Shown: positions 25,515 to 33,881 of the stretch, piece by piece | Layout of the letters: each line of letters begins with the position of its first letter | Position numbering within the stretch: the stretch's first letter is position 1 | Source of the DNA: Roseibacterium beibuensis | GTDB lineage: Bacteria; Pseudomonadota; Alphaproteobacteria; Rhodobacterales; Rhodobacteraceae | Assembly (NCBI RefSeq): GCF_039542305.1 | Contig: NZ_BAABHW010000001.1 | Location: 1-64,000, forward strand | Length of the DNA: 64,000 nucleotides | Reading direction: 5' to 3' | The notes under the pieces: model-generated | The model's database searches: none | Told to the model about the DNA's origin: nothing | What the model saw: the letters and a program-made list of their open reading frames with translations, nothing else | Made by a program: the position numbers and the translations under genes

Positions 25515-26006
25515 TGAACATGGCAGCCAGGCGCCCTCCGGCAAGCCCCTGTACCGGCGTCCGCGCGACCGACGAAGCAAAACGCCTTTGCACCGGCTGC
25601 GTTCGCGCGCTGGACGAGATCGCCGTCTGGAGTGGTGCCAGCGACGACGATCGCGCGGGCGTCTGGGCGGCGCTGGACGCGCGCGCGGCGACCATGGGCC
25701 TATCGGTCCGGCGTCTCGACTGGCAGGGTGAGCGCCTTCTCGACGAAGTCGAGGCGCGCTTCGCCGGGTCCTCGGGCACCTTCGTCGCGGGCGTCTATGG
25801 TGCTGTGCCCGAAGCCCGTCCGCGTGATCGAGGCACCCTGGCTGCGGGCCGAGGTCGATGCGATCATCCCGCTTGCCGGTGGCACCGCACCCGACGGCCC
25901 GCACACCCACCTGCTCCCGGACCGCATCGCGCAGGGCTTCGATACGCCGCCGACTGTGCCGCTGCCGAAGGGCTACGTTCTGTCCGCGCTCTTCTATTCC
26001 GGTTGA
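25514..26006 (+). pseudogene. DUF1289-containing protein, frameshifted
   Basis: The first frame starts at 25514, overlapping the cobO stop, and encodes a DUF1289-like N-terminus (SPCTGVRATDEAKRLCTGC, then DEIAVW) up to GTFVAGVYGAV near 25805. There the sensible sequence moves to another frame, continuing as VRVIEAPWLRAEVDAIIPLA and ending at GYVLSALFYSG with a stop at 26004-26006, five bases before cobQ. One shift near 25800-25815 restores a protein of about 164 residues. DUF1289 proteins are small, cysteine-containing, and of unknown role. The shift may be real decay or a sequence error. Confidence 0.65.
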
Positions 26007-26010
26007 AGCG

Positions 26011-27459
26011 ATGCCCCGCGCGCTGATGATCCAGGGCACCGGCAGCAACGTCGGCAAGTCGCTCCTCGTCGCCGGCCTCTGTCGCACGGCGAGAAACCGC
26101 GGCCTTTCAATCGCGCCCTTCAAGCCGCAGAACATGTCGAACAATGCCGCTGTTACCGCCGATGGCGGCGAGATCGGGCGGGCGCAGGCATTGCAGGCTT
26201 TGGCGTCGGGCCTGCCGCTTCATACCGACATGAACCCGGTGCTGCTGAAGCCCGAAACGGATGTCGGCGCGCAGGTGATCGTGCAGGGGCGGCGGCTCAC
26301 CACCGCGAAGGCGCGGGACTACCAGTGCCTGAAGCCACAGCTTCGCGACAAGGTGCTGGAAAGCTTCCACCGTCTCAAATCCGCCCATGACCTTGTGCTC
26401 GTTGAGGGCGCGGGTAGCCCGGCCGAGGTCAACCTGCGCGCAGGCGACATCGCCAACATGGGCTTTGCGCGGGCGGCGGACGTCCCCGTGATCCTGGCAG
26501 GCGACATCGATCGGGGCGGCGTGATCGCGCAGATCGTCGGCACGCAGGTGGTGATCGACCCTGCCGATGCCGCGATGATCGCGGGCTTCCTCATCAACCG
26601 CTTCCGGGGTGACCCGTCGCTGTTCGACGACGGCTACCGGGCGATCGAGGGCTTGACCGGCTGGCGCGGCTACGGTGTCTGCCCCTGGTTCCCCGACGCC
26701 TGGAAGTTGCCGGCCGAGGACGCGCTGGATCTCTCTGCACCCCGGCGCGAGACGGGGCTTCACGTCGTGTGTCTGTCGCTCAGCCGGATCGCGAATTTCG
26801 ACGATCTCGACCCGCTGGCGCAGGAACCCGGCGTGCGGCTGACGATGCTCGGCCCCGGCCGCGCGATCCCGGGCGACGCGGACCTGGTGATCCTGCCGGG
26901 CACGAAATCGACGCGGGGCGATCTGGCCTTTCTGCGTGCGCAGGGCTGGGATGTGGACCTTGCCGCCCATGTCCGGCGCGGGGGGCATGTGCTGGGCATC
27001 TGCGGAGGCTACCAGATGCTGGGGCGCGAGGTGGCGGATCCGGAGGGGATCGAGGGACCGGCGGGGGCCGATCCTGGGCTCGGATTGCTCGATGTGTCGA
27101 CGGTCATGACCCCGAAAAAGCGGCTGACCAAGGTTGGGGCGATCCATGTGTCAAGCGGCACGCAGTTTCGCGGCTACGAGATCCATATCGGCGAGACGGA
27201 CGGCCCCGACCGCGCCCGGCCCTTTGCCCATGTGGACGATGCCCCGGAAGGCGCGGTCAGCGGCAACCGGCGCATCGCGGGAAGCTACCTGCACGGCATG
27301 TTCCGCGATGACGCGTTTCGTGCGGCGTTTTTGTCGGACTTTGGCGTGGTCTCCTCCAATACAGGCTACGAGTCCGGAGTGGAGGAGACGCTCGACGCAC
27401 TCGCCGCCCATCTCGAGGCGCATCTCGACGTGGACGGTTTACTCTTCGCTGCCCGATAG
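26011..27459 (+). CDS. cobQ: Cobyric acid synthase CobQ
   Basis: The 482-residue glutamine-dependent amidotransferase amidates four carboxylates (b, d, e, g) of adenosylcobyrinic acid a,c-diamide. The N-terminal synthetase domain has GTGSNVGKS near residue 8 and KPQNMSNNAAVT; the C-terminal class I-like glutaminase domain has the nucleophile region GICGGYQMLG near residue 330 and SYLHGMF with its histidine near 430. The start at 26011 matches the normal CobQ N-terminus; upstream extension runs into the broken DUF1289 gene. Length and motifs are intact. Its last 21 bases overlap, tail to tail, the end of a cobC-like remnant on the other strand. Confidence 0.95.
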   Translation: MPRALMIQGTGSNVGKSLLVAGLCRTARNRGLSIAPFKPQNMSNNAAVTADGGEIGRAQALQALASGLPLHTDMNPVLLKPETDVGAQVIVQGRRLTTAKARDYQCLKPQLRDKVLESFHRLKSAHDLVLVEGAGSPAEVNLRAGDIANMGFARAADVPVILAGDIDRGGVIAQIVGTQVVIDPADAAMIAGFLINRFRGDPSLFDDGYRAIEGLTGWRGYGVCPWFPDAWKLPAEDALDLSAPRRETGLHVVCLSLSRIANFDDLDPLAQEPGVRLTMLGPGRAIPGDADLVILPGTKSTRGDLAFLRAQGWDVDLAAHVRRGGHVLGICGGYQMLGREVADPEGIEGPAGADPGLGLLDVSTVMTPKKRLTKVGAIHVSSGTQFRGYEIHIGETDGPDRARPFAHVDDAPEGAVSGNRRIAGSYLHGMFRDDAFRAAFLSDFGVVSSNTGYESGVEETLDALAAHLEAHLDVDGLLFAAR

Positions 27460-27730
27460 GGCTGCCTCCAGTCGCGCCGGCACGGCTTTGTCCCCCGGCA
27501 GCCAAAGATGCAGCCAGCCCGCGCTGTTGGGGAAGACCCGTGACCAGATTGCAGCACGTGCCAGTTGCGCCTGTGCGGCGACGGGCCCGCCCGTCCCGTG
27601 GGTCCGAAACAGCGCCGTGCCGTCCACAAGGCGCCAAACACCGCAAGCGGCCGGCGAAACACGAGACCGAACAGCAGGCCAGTAAGCCGCGTGGGGATCA
27701 GCTTCGCAACCCGATATGGCGAAAGGACCG
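27439..27730 (-). pseudogene. Fused tails of cobC-like and cobD (cbiB)-like genes
   Basis: The minus-strand frame ending at 27439 encodes GVWRLVDGTALFRTHG, LARAAIWSRVFPNSAGW and LHLWLPGDKAVPARLEAAL, which resembles the C-terminus of CobC (threonine-phosphate decarboxylase-type, PLP). Immediately upstream, in another frame (about 27730-27618), RVAKLIPTRLTGLLFGLV resembles the C-terminal part of CobD/CbiB (adenosylcobinamide-phosphate synthase). Neither has an N-terminus. It looks as if a deletion joined the ends of two adjacent B12 genes. The cobC match is reasonable, the cobD match is weaker. Confidence 0.5.
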
Positions 27731-28186
27731 TATACGGCCCGGCCAAGGGGGCACTCCTCGCGCAGATGGCGCAATCACCATACCAAACCCTGGAAAGATC
27801 GACCGAATGGCCAGGACCTATGAACTCATCCTCGCAAAGCCCCCCGCGCCCCTCGGATCGGAGCCGACGGACCTGAAGGCCTTCGGTTTTTGCTGAGGGC
27901 CGGTATGGTTGCTCATCCTCGAGAGCCTTTTCGGTGAGTTGCGGGTCTATGTCAGGTGCGGCAACGGCCGGCTGCGGCAGCGTCTTCGCGATGCCGAATG
28001 GGACGCCATGCTTACGTGCGAAGACTGCGGCGGGCGAAGCCCAGGTGCCCAATCCCTTGGCGGCGGCCTGAACAACCTCTGCGGCGCATGCCGCAGGAGG
28101 TTGAGGCAGTCAGGGCCGTGTCCACGGTTGATCGCAGGCGTCGGCGGAGTGGTTGACCTGCCTGCCCTGCCACGGGGGCGCAGCCG
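27731..28186. other. Degenerate stretch between B12 block and RidA
   Basis: About 450 bases with only short inconsistent frames on both strands. A cysteine-containing plus-strand piece near 28011 (MLTCEDCGG, then NNLCGACRR) resembles a small zinc-ribbon but has no proper start or context. I do not assign a gene; it probably belongs to the same decayed segment as the cobC/cobD remnants. Confidence 0.4.
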
Positions 28187-28705
28187 TCAGCCGCCCTGCG
28201 GCGCAGGCGGGGCCAGCAGGGAGGCCGTGACCTCGACCAGCACCGGGGCGTTGCGCGGCAGGCTGCGCACGCCGATCACTGACCGCGCATGGCGGCCCGG
28301 ATCGCCGAGCATCTCAATCAGGCATGTCGAGGCGCCATCCGCAACCGCCGAGATATCCTCGAACCCGTCGTCATGCGCGACGTAGCAGGTCAAACGCAGG
28401 ATGCGGCGCAGGTTCTCGAGCCCTCCGGCGGAATGGTTCAACCACGCCATCGCCTGCTCGGCGCAGATGCGGGCGGCGGCGGCGGCATCTGCGACGCTCA
28501 CCTCGCGCCCCACCTTGCCTGCCAGCGCAAGCTGGCCATCCCGTTTCGGGATTTGCCCGGCCAAGTAGGCCGTTCGCCCGTCGATCACCACAAGGTCATA
28601 GGGATATTTCGTGCCCTCGGGGCTGGGCAAGCGGCGCGCGACTTCGGCGAACGCGGCGCGATCTGTGGGCAGGACCTCTTGGCTGGGATCGCAGAGTTCA
28701 GTCAC
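28187..28705 (-). CDS. RidA/YjgF/YER057c-family protein
   Basis: The 172-residue protein has the RidA-like core from about residue 33 onward: PYDLVVIDGRTAYLAGQIP, then a helix rich in Ala (RICAEQAMAWLN), and SVIGVRSLPRNAPVLVEVTA near the end, where the conserved Arg and Glu of the family lie. Archetypal RidA hydrolyses reactive enamine/imine intermediates; this belongs to the longer, less-characterised subgroup. The start overlaps the end of the TRAP permease gene by eight bases, so it is co-transcribed with that transporter and may act on the imported compound or its breakdown. Confidence 0.85.
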   Translation of the reverse strand: MTELCDPSQEVLPTDRAAFAEVARRLPSPEGTKYPYDLVVIDGRTAYLAGQIPKRDGQLALAGKVGREVSVADAAAAARICAEQAMAWLNHSAGGLENLRRILRLTCYVAHDDGFEDISAVADGASTCLIEMLGDPGRHARSVIGVRSLPRNAPVLVEVTASLLAPPAPQGG

Positions 28706-30584
28706 GGCTTTCTCCTTTCAGGCGCGGCAGGGTCAATCCCGACCGCTGTATCGACCAGACACAGACGATCGCGACGACGGCCACCGCGCTCAGAATGTGG
28801 TTCGGGGCGATCAGCAGGGCGGCGGCGATCAGCAGGGTGCCCCGGCTGACCCATGCAAGGGGACGTCCGCCCAACCATCCGGTCAGCATGATGGACAGGC
28901 ACACGATCGCGGCGGCGGACCGCGACAGCACGATCAACAGATCCACAAGCTCGCCTTGCCCCAGCAGGACCGGGTTGGCGACAAAGAGGAACGGGATCAC
29001 GTAGGCGGGGATACCCAATGCAAAGGCCCGCCACCCGACAGAGGTGGATGTGGCCCCCGCGATAGGCGCGGCGGCAAAGGCCGCCACGGCCACGGGGGGC
29101 GTGATCTGGCCAAGAACGGCGTAGTAAAAGACGAACAGATGCGCCGACAGCGGCGTTGCGCCCAGATCGACCAGCGCGGGCGCCACGAGCGTCGCCTGAA
29201 TGATGTAGGCCGGTGTCGTGGGCATCCCCATGCCAAAGATAAAGGCCGCGATCATCGCTAGAAACAGCGCCGCATAAAGGTTGCCGTCGGCAAAGGCGAT
29301 GACAAGGCTGCTGAAGCGGAAGCCAAGCCCCGAGATCTGCACGATGCCGACGATAATGCCCGCCGAGGCACAGGCGATCGCCACTGTCACGGCGGCCCGC
29401 GCGCCAAGGTTCAAGCCATCCGCCAGAACCGCCAGCGATACCCATGTCGAGCGGCGCAGGAACGGCGTGACCAGCGTGGCGACCACGCCCCAAAAGGCCG
29501 ACAGGCTGGGGGTATATCCCATCATCAGGAAGGTCATGATCACGACAAGGGGCAGCAGGAATGTCCAACCTGCCTTGAATTCGCGCCAGGTCGCGCCCTT
29601 TTCGCTGCGATCGAGCGGTTGCAGGCCGTGTTTCAGGGCCTCCCAATGGACCGCGACCAGAAGGGACGAAAAGAACAGGATCGCGGGAAGGGCGGCGGCG
29701 GTGATGACCTCTTGGTAGGTGATGCCCAGGATCGCGGCCATCAGAAAGGCCGCGGCCCCCATGATCGGCGGTGTGATCTGCCCCCCGGTCGAGGCGACGG
29801 CCTCGACCGCGCCGGCGAAGTTGCGGGGATAGCCCAGTTTGCGCATCATCGGGATGGTGATCGCACCCGTGGTCGCGACATTGGCCACCGAACTGCCCGA
29901 CATGGTGCCCATCAGCGCACTGGCGACCACGGCCATCTTGGCAGGGCCACCGCGCGTCGATCCGGTCGCGGCCTTGGTGACGTTGACAAAGAAATCGCCG
30001 CCCCCGATCACCTGCAACAACGCGCCGAAGACCACGAAGAGAAAAATGAAGTTGGTCGATACACCAAGCGCTACGCCAAAGATCCCTTCGAAACTGAAGT
30101 ACATCTGGTCGACGAATTCGTTCAGATCGACGCCGCTATGGGCCAGCGGGCGCAGGAAATCGACATGACGCAAGTCGGGGCCGAAAAAACCGTAAAGAAC
30201 AAAGATCAGGCACAGCCCGGTGATCGCCAAACCCAGCGCACGGCGCGTCAATTCCAACACGACAACCACAGTGCCAAGGGCCACGAAGAGCTCCATTGGT
30301 GTAGCGTCGCGGGTCCAAGGGGGGCGCACCACGATCGAGGAATGAAAAACGATCAGATAGCCCAGACATATGATCGACAGCGCGATCAATGCCAGATCGA
30401 TGGCCTTTTGTACGCGGCCGCCCTTCATCCCATAGACCAGGAACCCAATCACAAGCGCGAGCAGCAGATGTGTGCCGCGCACGACCAGATCGGGCAGTAG
30501 GGTGAAGGGCGACGCAACGAAAAGGTGAAACAGCGCCATGGAAACGGCCAGCGCGGTCACCGTCCTGTCCAGTGTGAAGGGCAT
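28698..30584 (-). CDS. TRAP transporter fused 4TM/12TM permease
   Basis: The 628-residue polytopic protein is a fused DctQ-DctM-type TRAP permease. The small-subunit-like part occupies roughly residues 1-150; the large part carries ALMGTMSGSSVANVATTGAI and GYPRNFAGAVEAVASTGGQI, then GMGMPTTPAYIIQATL, all typical of the TAXI-TRAP class. The ATG at 30584 is chosen over an in-frame upstream start because GAGAGGTGGA precedes it and the N-terminus is then normal. It works with the TAXI receptor encoded upstream, using an ion gradient. The substrate is unknown; related systems take up dicarboxylates or amino acids. Confidence 0.92.
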   Translation of the reverse strand: MPFTLDRTVTALAVSMALFHLFVASPFTLLPDLVVRGTHLLLALVIGFLVYGMKGGRVQKAIDLALIALSIICLGYLIVFHSSIVVRPPWTRDATPMELFVALGTVVVVLELTRRALGLAITGLCLIFVLYGFFGPDLRHVDFLRPLAHSGVDLNEFVDQMYFSFEGIFGVALGVSTNFIFLFVVFGALLQVIGGGDFFVNVTKAATGSTRGGPAKMAVVASALMGTMSGSSVANVATTGAITIPMMRKLGYPRNFAGAVEAVASTGGQITPPIMGAAAFLMAAILGITYQEVITAAALPAILFFSSLLVAVHWEALKHGLQPLDRSEKGATWREFKAGWTFLLPLVVIMTFLMMGYTPSLSAFWGVVATLVTPFLRRSTWVSLAVLADGLNLGARAAVTVAIACASAGIIVGIVQISGLGFRFSSLVIAFADGNLYAALFLAMIAAFIFGMGMPTTPAYIIQATLVAPALVDLGATPLSAHLFVFYYAVLGQITPPVAVAAFAAAPIAGATSTSVGWRAFALGIPAYVIPFLFVANPVLLGQGELVDLLIVLSRSAAAIVCLSIMLTGWLGGRPLAWVSRGTLLIAAALLIAPNHILSAVAVVAIVCVWSIQRSGLTLPRLKGESRD

Positions 30585-30661
30585 GATGTCCACCTCTCGC
30601 GGGCAGCGGGCTCCGGCCGCTGCGGCGCACAAATCTGGTTACGGGAAATAAGGGTAAGGGG

Positions 30662-30693
30662 CGCGGACGGACGGGGAGAGGCGCCCGTCCGCG
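30662..30693 (-). terminator. Intra-operon hairpin between TAXI receptor and permease genes
   Basis: A perfect 9-bp stem (CGCGGACGG at 30662-30670, CCGTCCGCG at 30685-30693) with a 14-base loop lies between the receptor stop and the permease start. There is no T-tract on the transcribed (minus) strand. It is more likely an mRNA-stabilising or attenuating hairpin that keeps receptor expression above permease expression than a full terminator. Confidence 0.5.
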
Positions 30694-30703
30694 AGGGCGA
30701 GGC

Positions 30704-31714
30704 TCAGTTCAACTGAGGCTCATCCATCGCGATGCCCTGCTCTTCGTAGAAGCGGGCCGCACCGGGGTGGATCGGCACGAACATGCCGCGACCGGCGGTA
30801 TCCTCGTCGATGAATTGCAGCAGCGCGTGGGTCTGCTGGAACCGATCAAGCTGGTTCCAGATCGCCGAGGTGACGCGATAAGCCGTGTCGTCGCTCATCT
30901 CGTCCGAGCCGAACAGGAAGGTGGTTGTGCCGACCGAAAGCGTTGGCTCGCTGTGGCCCTGGTAAAGGCCCGCGGGCAAGGTCACGGCCGAAAAACCCGC
31001 GCCGTACAATTCGAGATATTCCGCGACACGGTCCTCATCCAGCGGCAGCACGCGGATCTCGCGGGCGGTTTCCGTCGCCAGTACGGTCGAGTGCGGGTAA
31101 AGCGCGACCCACATCACCGCGTCCAGTTGGCCGTCACGCAAGGCGGCCTGCGACTCGGCCCAGCTGAGGTGATGCACCTGTCCGCCGTCGGCCTCGAGAT
31201 CCTCGATGCTCATGTCATAGACGGATAGCAGGTTGTTAAAGGCCAGCCACGAGGTCTGACCGGGCTGGCCCGCGCTGATCTGGCGGCCCACGAGATCCTC
31301 GACAGAGTGGATGTCCGAGTCGGCATCGACCCAGATCTGGATCGCGCTGGGGAAGAAGGTCATCAACCCGCGCACGTTCCGGATCGGCGCGTCGGGCGTG
31401 GCAGGGTCGCGACCGGCCCACGCATCGGCGGCATTGCTGGCCGAGGTGATGCCAAGATCGACATCGCCCGAGGCCACGCGCAAGAGATTAGGGCCAGAGC
31501 CACCCGGCTGAACACCGATGATGCTGTCCGAGAATTCCCCGCGCAACAGATCGCCGAGGCCCGTGGCCACGACGTTGAACGTACCCCCGCTGGGTCCGCC
31601 GCCGATATTGAGAAAATCCGGATCTTCGGCGAAGGATGGCGTGGCGAAGGACAGTGAAGCAGCAAGCGCACCGCTAAAGGCCAGAATGGCGCGGCGATTG
31701 ATCGAGTGTGTCAT
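30704..31714 (-). CDS. TAXI-family TRAP solute-binding protein
   Basis: The 336-residue periplasmic receptor has a signal peptide ending SFA-EDPDFL near residue 30 and the TAXI opening NIGGGPSGGTFNVVATGLGD. Further family landmarks are GVQPGGSGPNLLRVASGDVDLG near 65-85 (the ligand-binding lobe) and SAGQPGQTSW near 150. It serves the fused permease encoded just downstream. The promoter must be in the A/T-rich 31715-31860 gap; GAGAGGGAACGCC precedes the ATG. TAXI receptors bind amino acids or dicarboxylates, and the ligand here is unknown. Confidence 0.92.
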   Translation of the reverse strand: MTHSINRRAILAFSGALAASLSFATPSFAEDPDFLNIGGGPSGGTFNVVATGLGDLLRGEFSDSIIGVQPGGSGPNLLRVASGDVDLGITSASNAADAWAGRDPATPDAPIRNVRGLMTFFPSAIQIWVDADSDIHSVEDLVGRQISAGQPGQTSWLAFNNLLSVYDMSIEDLEADGGQVHHLSWAESQAALRDGQLDAVMWVALYPHSTVLATETAREIRVLPLDEDRVAEYLELYGAGFSAVTLPAGLYQGHSEPTLSVGTTTFLFGSDEMSDDTAYRVTSAIWNQLDRFQQTHALLQFIDEDTAGRGMFVPIHPGAARFYEEQGIAMDEPQLN

Positions 31715-31860
31715 GGCGTTCCCTCTCGGTTCAGATCAGATCATCGGGGCACAGATTTTCTCATCGCGCCAAAAATATTATGGCCAAATCGAATAAAAAT
31801 TTGTCACTTATTAACTTTTCTAATGATAAGATAGGGCCGCGTTATGCGTGTTGCCCGGTT

Positions 31861-32763
31861 CTACCGTTCCCATTTGGGACGCAACGTGACCTTCATGTGA
31901 TCGACAAAGTTCTGGGCCGCCGGCGACAGGGACCGCCCCGGCCGGGTGATCAAACCCAGTTCGCGGAACAAAGGCGGGTTCAGCAGGGTGCGAAACACCA
32001 CGTCGTTTTCGATCGGGTTCACCGACATCTTGGGCAGCGCAGCAATGCCAAGATTGGTCTTGAGAAGTGACAGAACGGTGGCGATGTTCGACACTTCGAT
32101 CCACGGCGATTTCACGTTCTCGGGAATGTCGGTCAACGTGTCGAGGATGGGCCTCAGCCCGGTATCGGCGGCGAAGGAAATGAACGGGTAGCCATCGAGT
32201 TCATCCCATGAAATCGGCCCCTGCTCTTGCGCAAGCGGGTGGGATTTATGGGCGACCGCGCCGAACGGGTCGCGGATCAATGGATCGAACTGGACCCCTG
32301 CAATGTGATCCGTGCGCCCCGCGACACCCAGATCGACCTCACCACTCAAGACCCGTTCACACACGCCCGAGGAATTGTCGTCGCGCAGCGAAATCCGGGT
32401 TTTGGGAAAGGCTGCTGAAAAGCTCTTGACCGTATCGGGCAGGACAACGGTGGCCACCGAGGGCAGCACCGCTACCGCGACGCTACCCTGCGTGCCATCG
32501 GCGGCGGCCTGAAAATCGGCCAGCGTGGCATCGAGATCCTCCAGGATCCGCTCGACACCGGGCAGGAACGCGGCGCTGGCCTTGGTCAGCGAAAGAACCT
32601 TGGTTGATCGATCGAAGAGCTTTAACCCGAGACCCGTTTCCAATTGCTTGATCGCCGTGGTGACAGAGGGTTGCGAGGTATCCAGCACCTTGGCGGCCCG
32701 CGTGAAGGACCGTTCGCGCGCGACGGCAACAAAGGCGCGGAGTTGAACGAGAGTTATCTTCAT
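31861..32763 (-). CDS. LysR-family transcriptional regulator
   Basis: From the ATG at 32763 the protein has 300 residues: a LysR helix-turn-helix at 1-60 (FTRAAKVLDTSQPSVTTAIK) and a substrate-binding domain at about 90-295. The longer upstream start at 32886 adds a non-conserved cysteine-rich leader and is rejected. It is transcribed in the same direction as the TAXI/TRAP genes, 146 bases upstream of them, and lies just after a second LysR gene. It is a plausible regulator of the transporter operon, but could equally act elsewhere. Nothing in the sequence reveals its co-inducer. Confidence 0.9.
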   Translation of the reverse strand: MKITLVQLRAFVAVARERSFTRAAKVLDTSQPSVTTAIKQLETGLGLKLFDRSTKVLSLTKASAAFLPGVERILEDLDATLADFQAAADGTQGSVAVAVLPSVATVVLPDTVKSFSAAFPKTRISLRDDNSSGVCERVLSGEVDLGVAGRTDHIAGVQFDPLIRDPFGAVAHKSHPLAQEQGPISWDELDGYPFISFAADTGLRPILDTLTDIPENVKSPWIEVSNIATVLSLLKTNLGIAALPKMSVNPIENDVVFRTLLNPPLFRELGLITRPGRSLSPAAQNFVDHMKVTLRPKWER

Positions 32764-32882
32764 GGCGCTCGCTCTGGCTGGGCTAAGGGGTGGTGTTCCT
32801 AGTGGTAAGCTGCAACCGGCTGGCGCCCTTGTCCAAGCTTTGTTTCGGGTAACACATCCAGATGCAATGCACCGGTGCAGGT

Positions 32883-33770
32883 TCACATGTCCTGCGTGAT
32901 GGACGCCACCGTGTCGCGGATACGTTCCTCTAGCAGGCGCGCTGCCGGCGGCAGGGTCGCGTCGGCGCGGCGCAGGATGTGCAACTCGCGCCGCGCGGTC
33001 TGGTCGACCAGTGGACGAAACACCAACGCATCGGACCCAAAGGCCAAGATGGTCATTTTCGGCAAGAGGCTGATGCCGATATTCGCCCGCACCATACCCA
33101 GGATCGAGGCCACGTTATGCGCTTTCAGCCGCGACGTCTCGTGCAGGTCCCGCGATGGAATGGCGTCGATGCTTTCCGACAGGCTGTTGGCGATGATGCG
33201 CTCGGTCTTCAACGTCTCCCACTCGATGGGTCCGTCCTCTTTGGCCAGCGGGTGGCTGCGGGCGCAGACCACGCCAAAGGCATCGGTCATCAACAACTGA
33301 CTGTGTAGCCCGGCCCGGTTCTGGCCGATGGTTGCGATCCCGATATCCACGCGGTTGCGCAACACCTCGCGCAGGATCGAGTTGGAGTCGATGTCGCGCA
33401 GCTCGATATCGACCTGGTCGAACGTTCCGAAATGGCGGGCTATGACCTGTGGCATGATCGTGCCTGCGATTGACGGAACGGTCGCGATCCGCACCGAACC
33501 ATAGACAGCCTTGGCGTAGCCCTCGATCGCGCGCACGGTCGTGTCAAACTGGTGCAACTCCCGCTCGGCCTGGTCCAGGACGAACCGACCCAGGGCGGTC
33601 AGGCGGTTCTTGCGGTCCGTCTCGAACAATGGCTCGCCCAGATGGGTTTCAAGCTGTTTGAGCATCATTGAGACGGCGGATGGGGTCCGCCCCAGCGTTG
33701 CCGCTGCATCACGCAGGTTTCCGCACTGCGCAACGGCGGCAAAGCCACGCAAGGTTTCGATCTTCAGCAT
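32883..33770 (-). CDS. LysR-family transcriptional regulator
   Basis: The 295-residue regulator has the N-terminal helix-turn-helix (LRDAAATLGRTPSAVSMMLK near residues 18-37) and the usual two-lobed effector domain. It is divergent from the aldehyde dehydrogenase gene, with 111 bases between starts that contain a perfect LysR-type palindrome. This classic arrangement suggests it controls itself and the ALDH/M19/BCCT cluster. It is only moderately similar to the neighbouring LysR protein, so the two do not look like a recent duplication. Confidence 0.9.
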   Translation of the reverse strand: MLKIETLRGFAAVAQCGNLRDAAATLGRTPSAVSMMLKQLETHLGEPLFETDRKNRLTALGRFVLDQAERELHQFDTTVRAIEGYAKAVYGSVRIATVPSIAGTIMPQVIARHFGTFDQVDIELRDIDSNSILREVLRNRVDIGIATIGQNRAGLHSQLLMTDAFGVVCARSHPLAKEDGPIEWETLKTERIIANSLSESIDAIPSRDLHETSRLKAHNVASILGMVRANIGISLLPKMTILAFGSDALVFRPLVDQTARRELHILRRADATLPPAARLLEERIRDTVASITQDM

Positions 33771-33779
33771 TCGACCTCA

Positions 33780-33827
33780 ATTTCAGAATTTCTGAAATAC
33801 CGTTAAGAAGTTTGAGTTTGTCTGAAA
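33780..33827. promoter_or_regulatory. LysR box in the divergent promoter
   Basis: ATTTCAGAATTTCTGAAAT at 33780-33798 is a perfect 19-base palindrome that includes a T-N11-A core (33783-33795), the LysR-type recognition pattern. The half-site TCTGAAA recurs 30 bp downstream at 33821-33827, consistent with recognition and activation sites about three helical turns apart. It lies in the divergent gap between the LysR gene and the ALDH gene. Confidence 0.65.
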
Positions 33828-33881
33828 CAACTCACCATGTCCATAGTCCGCCCGAATCCACTTTCCGGAAGGCGACGAAGC

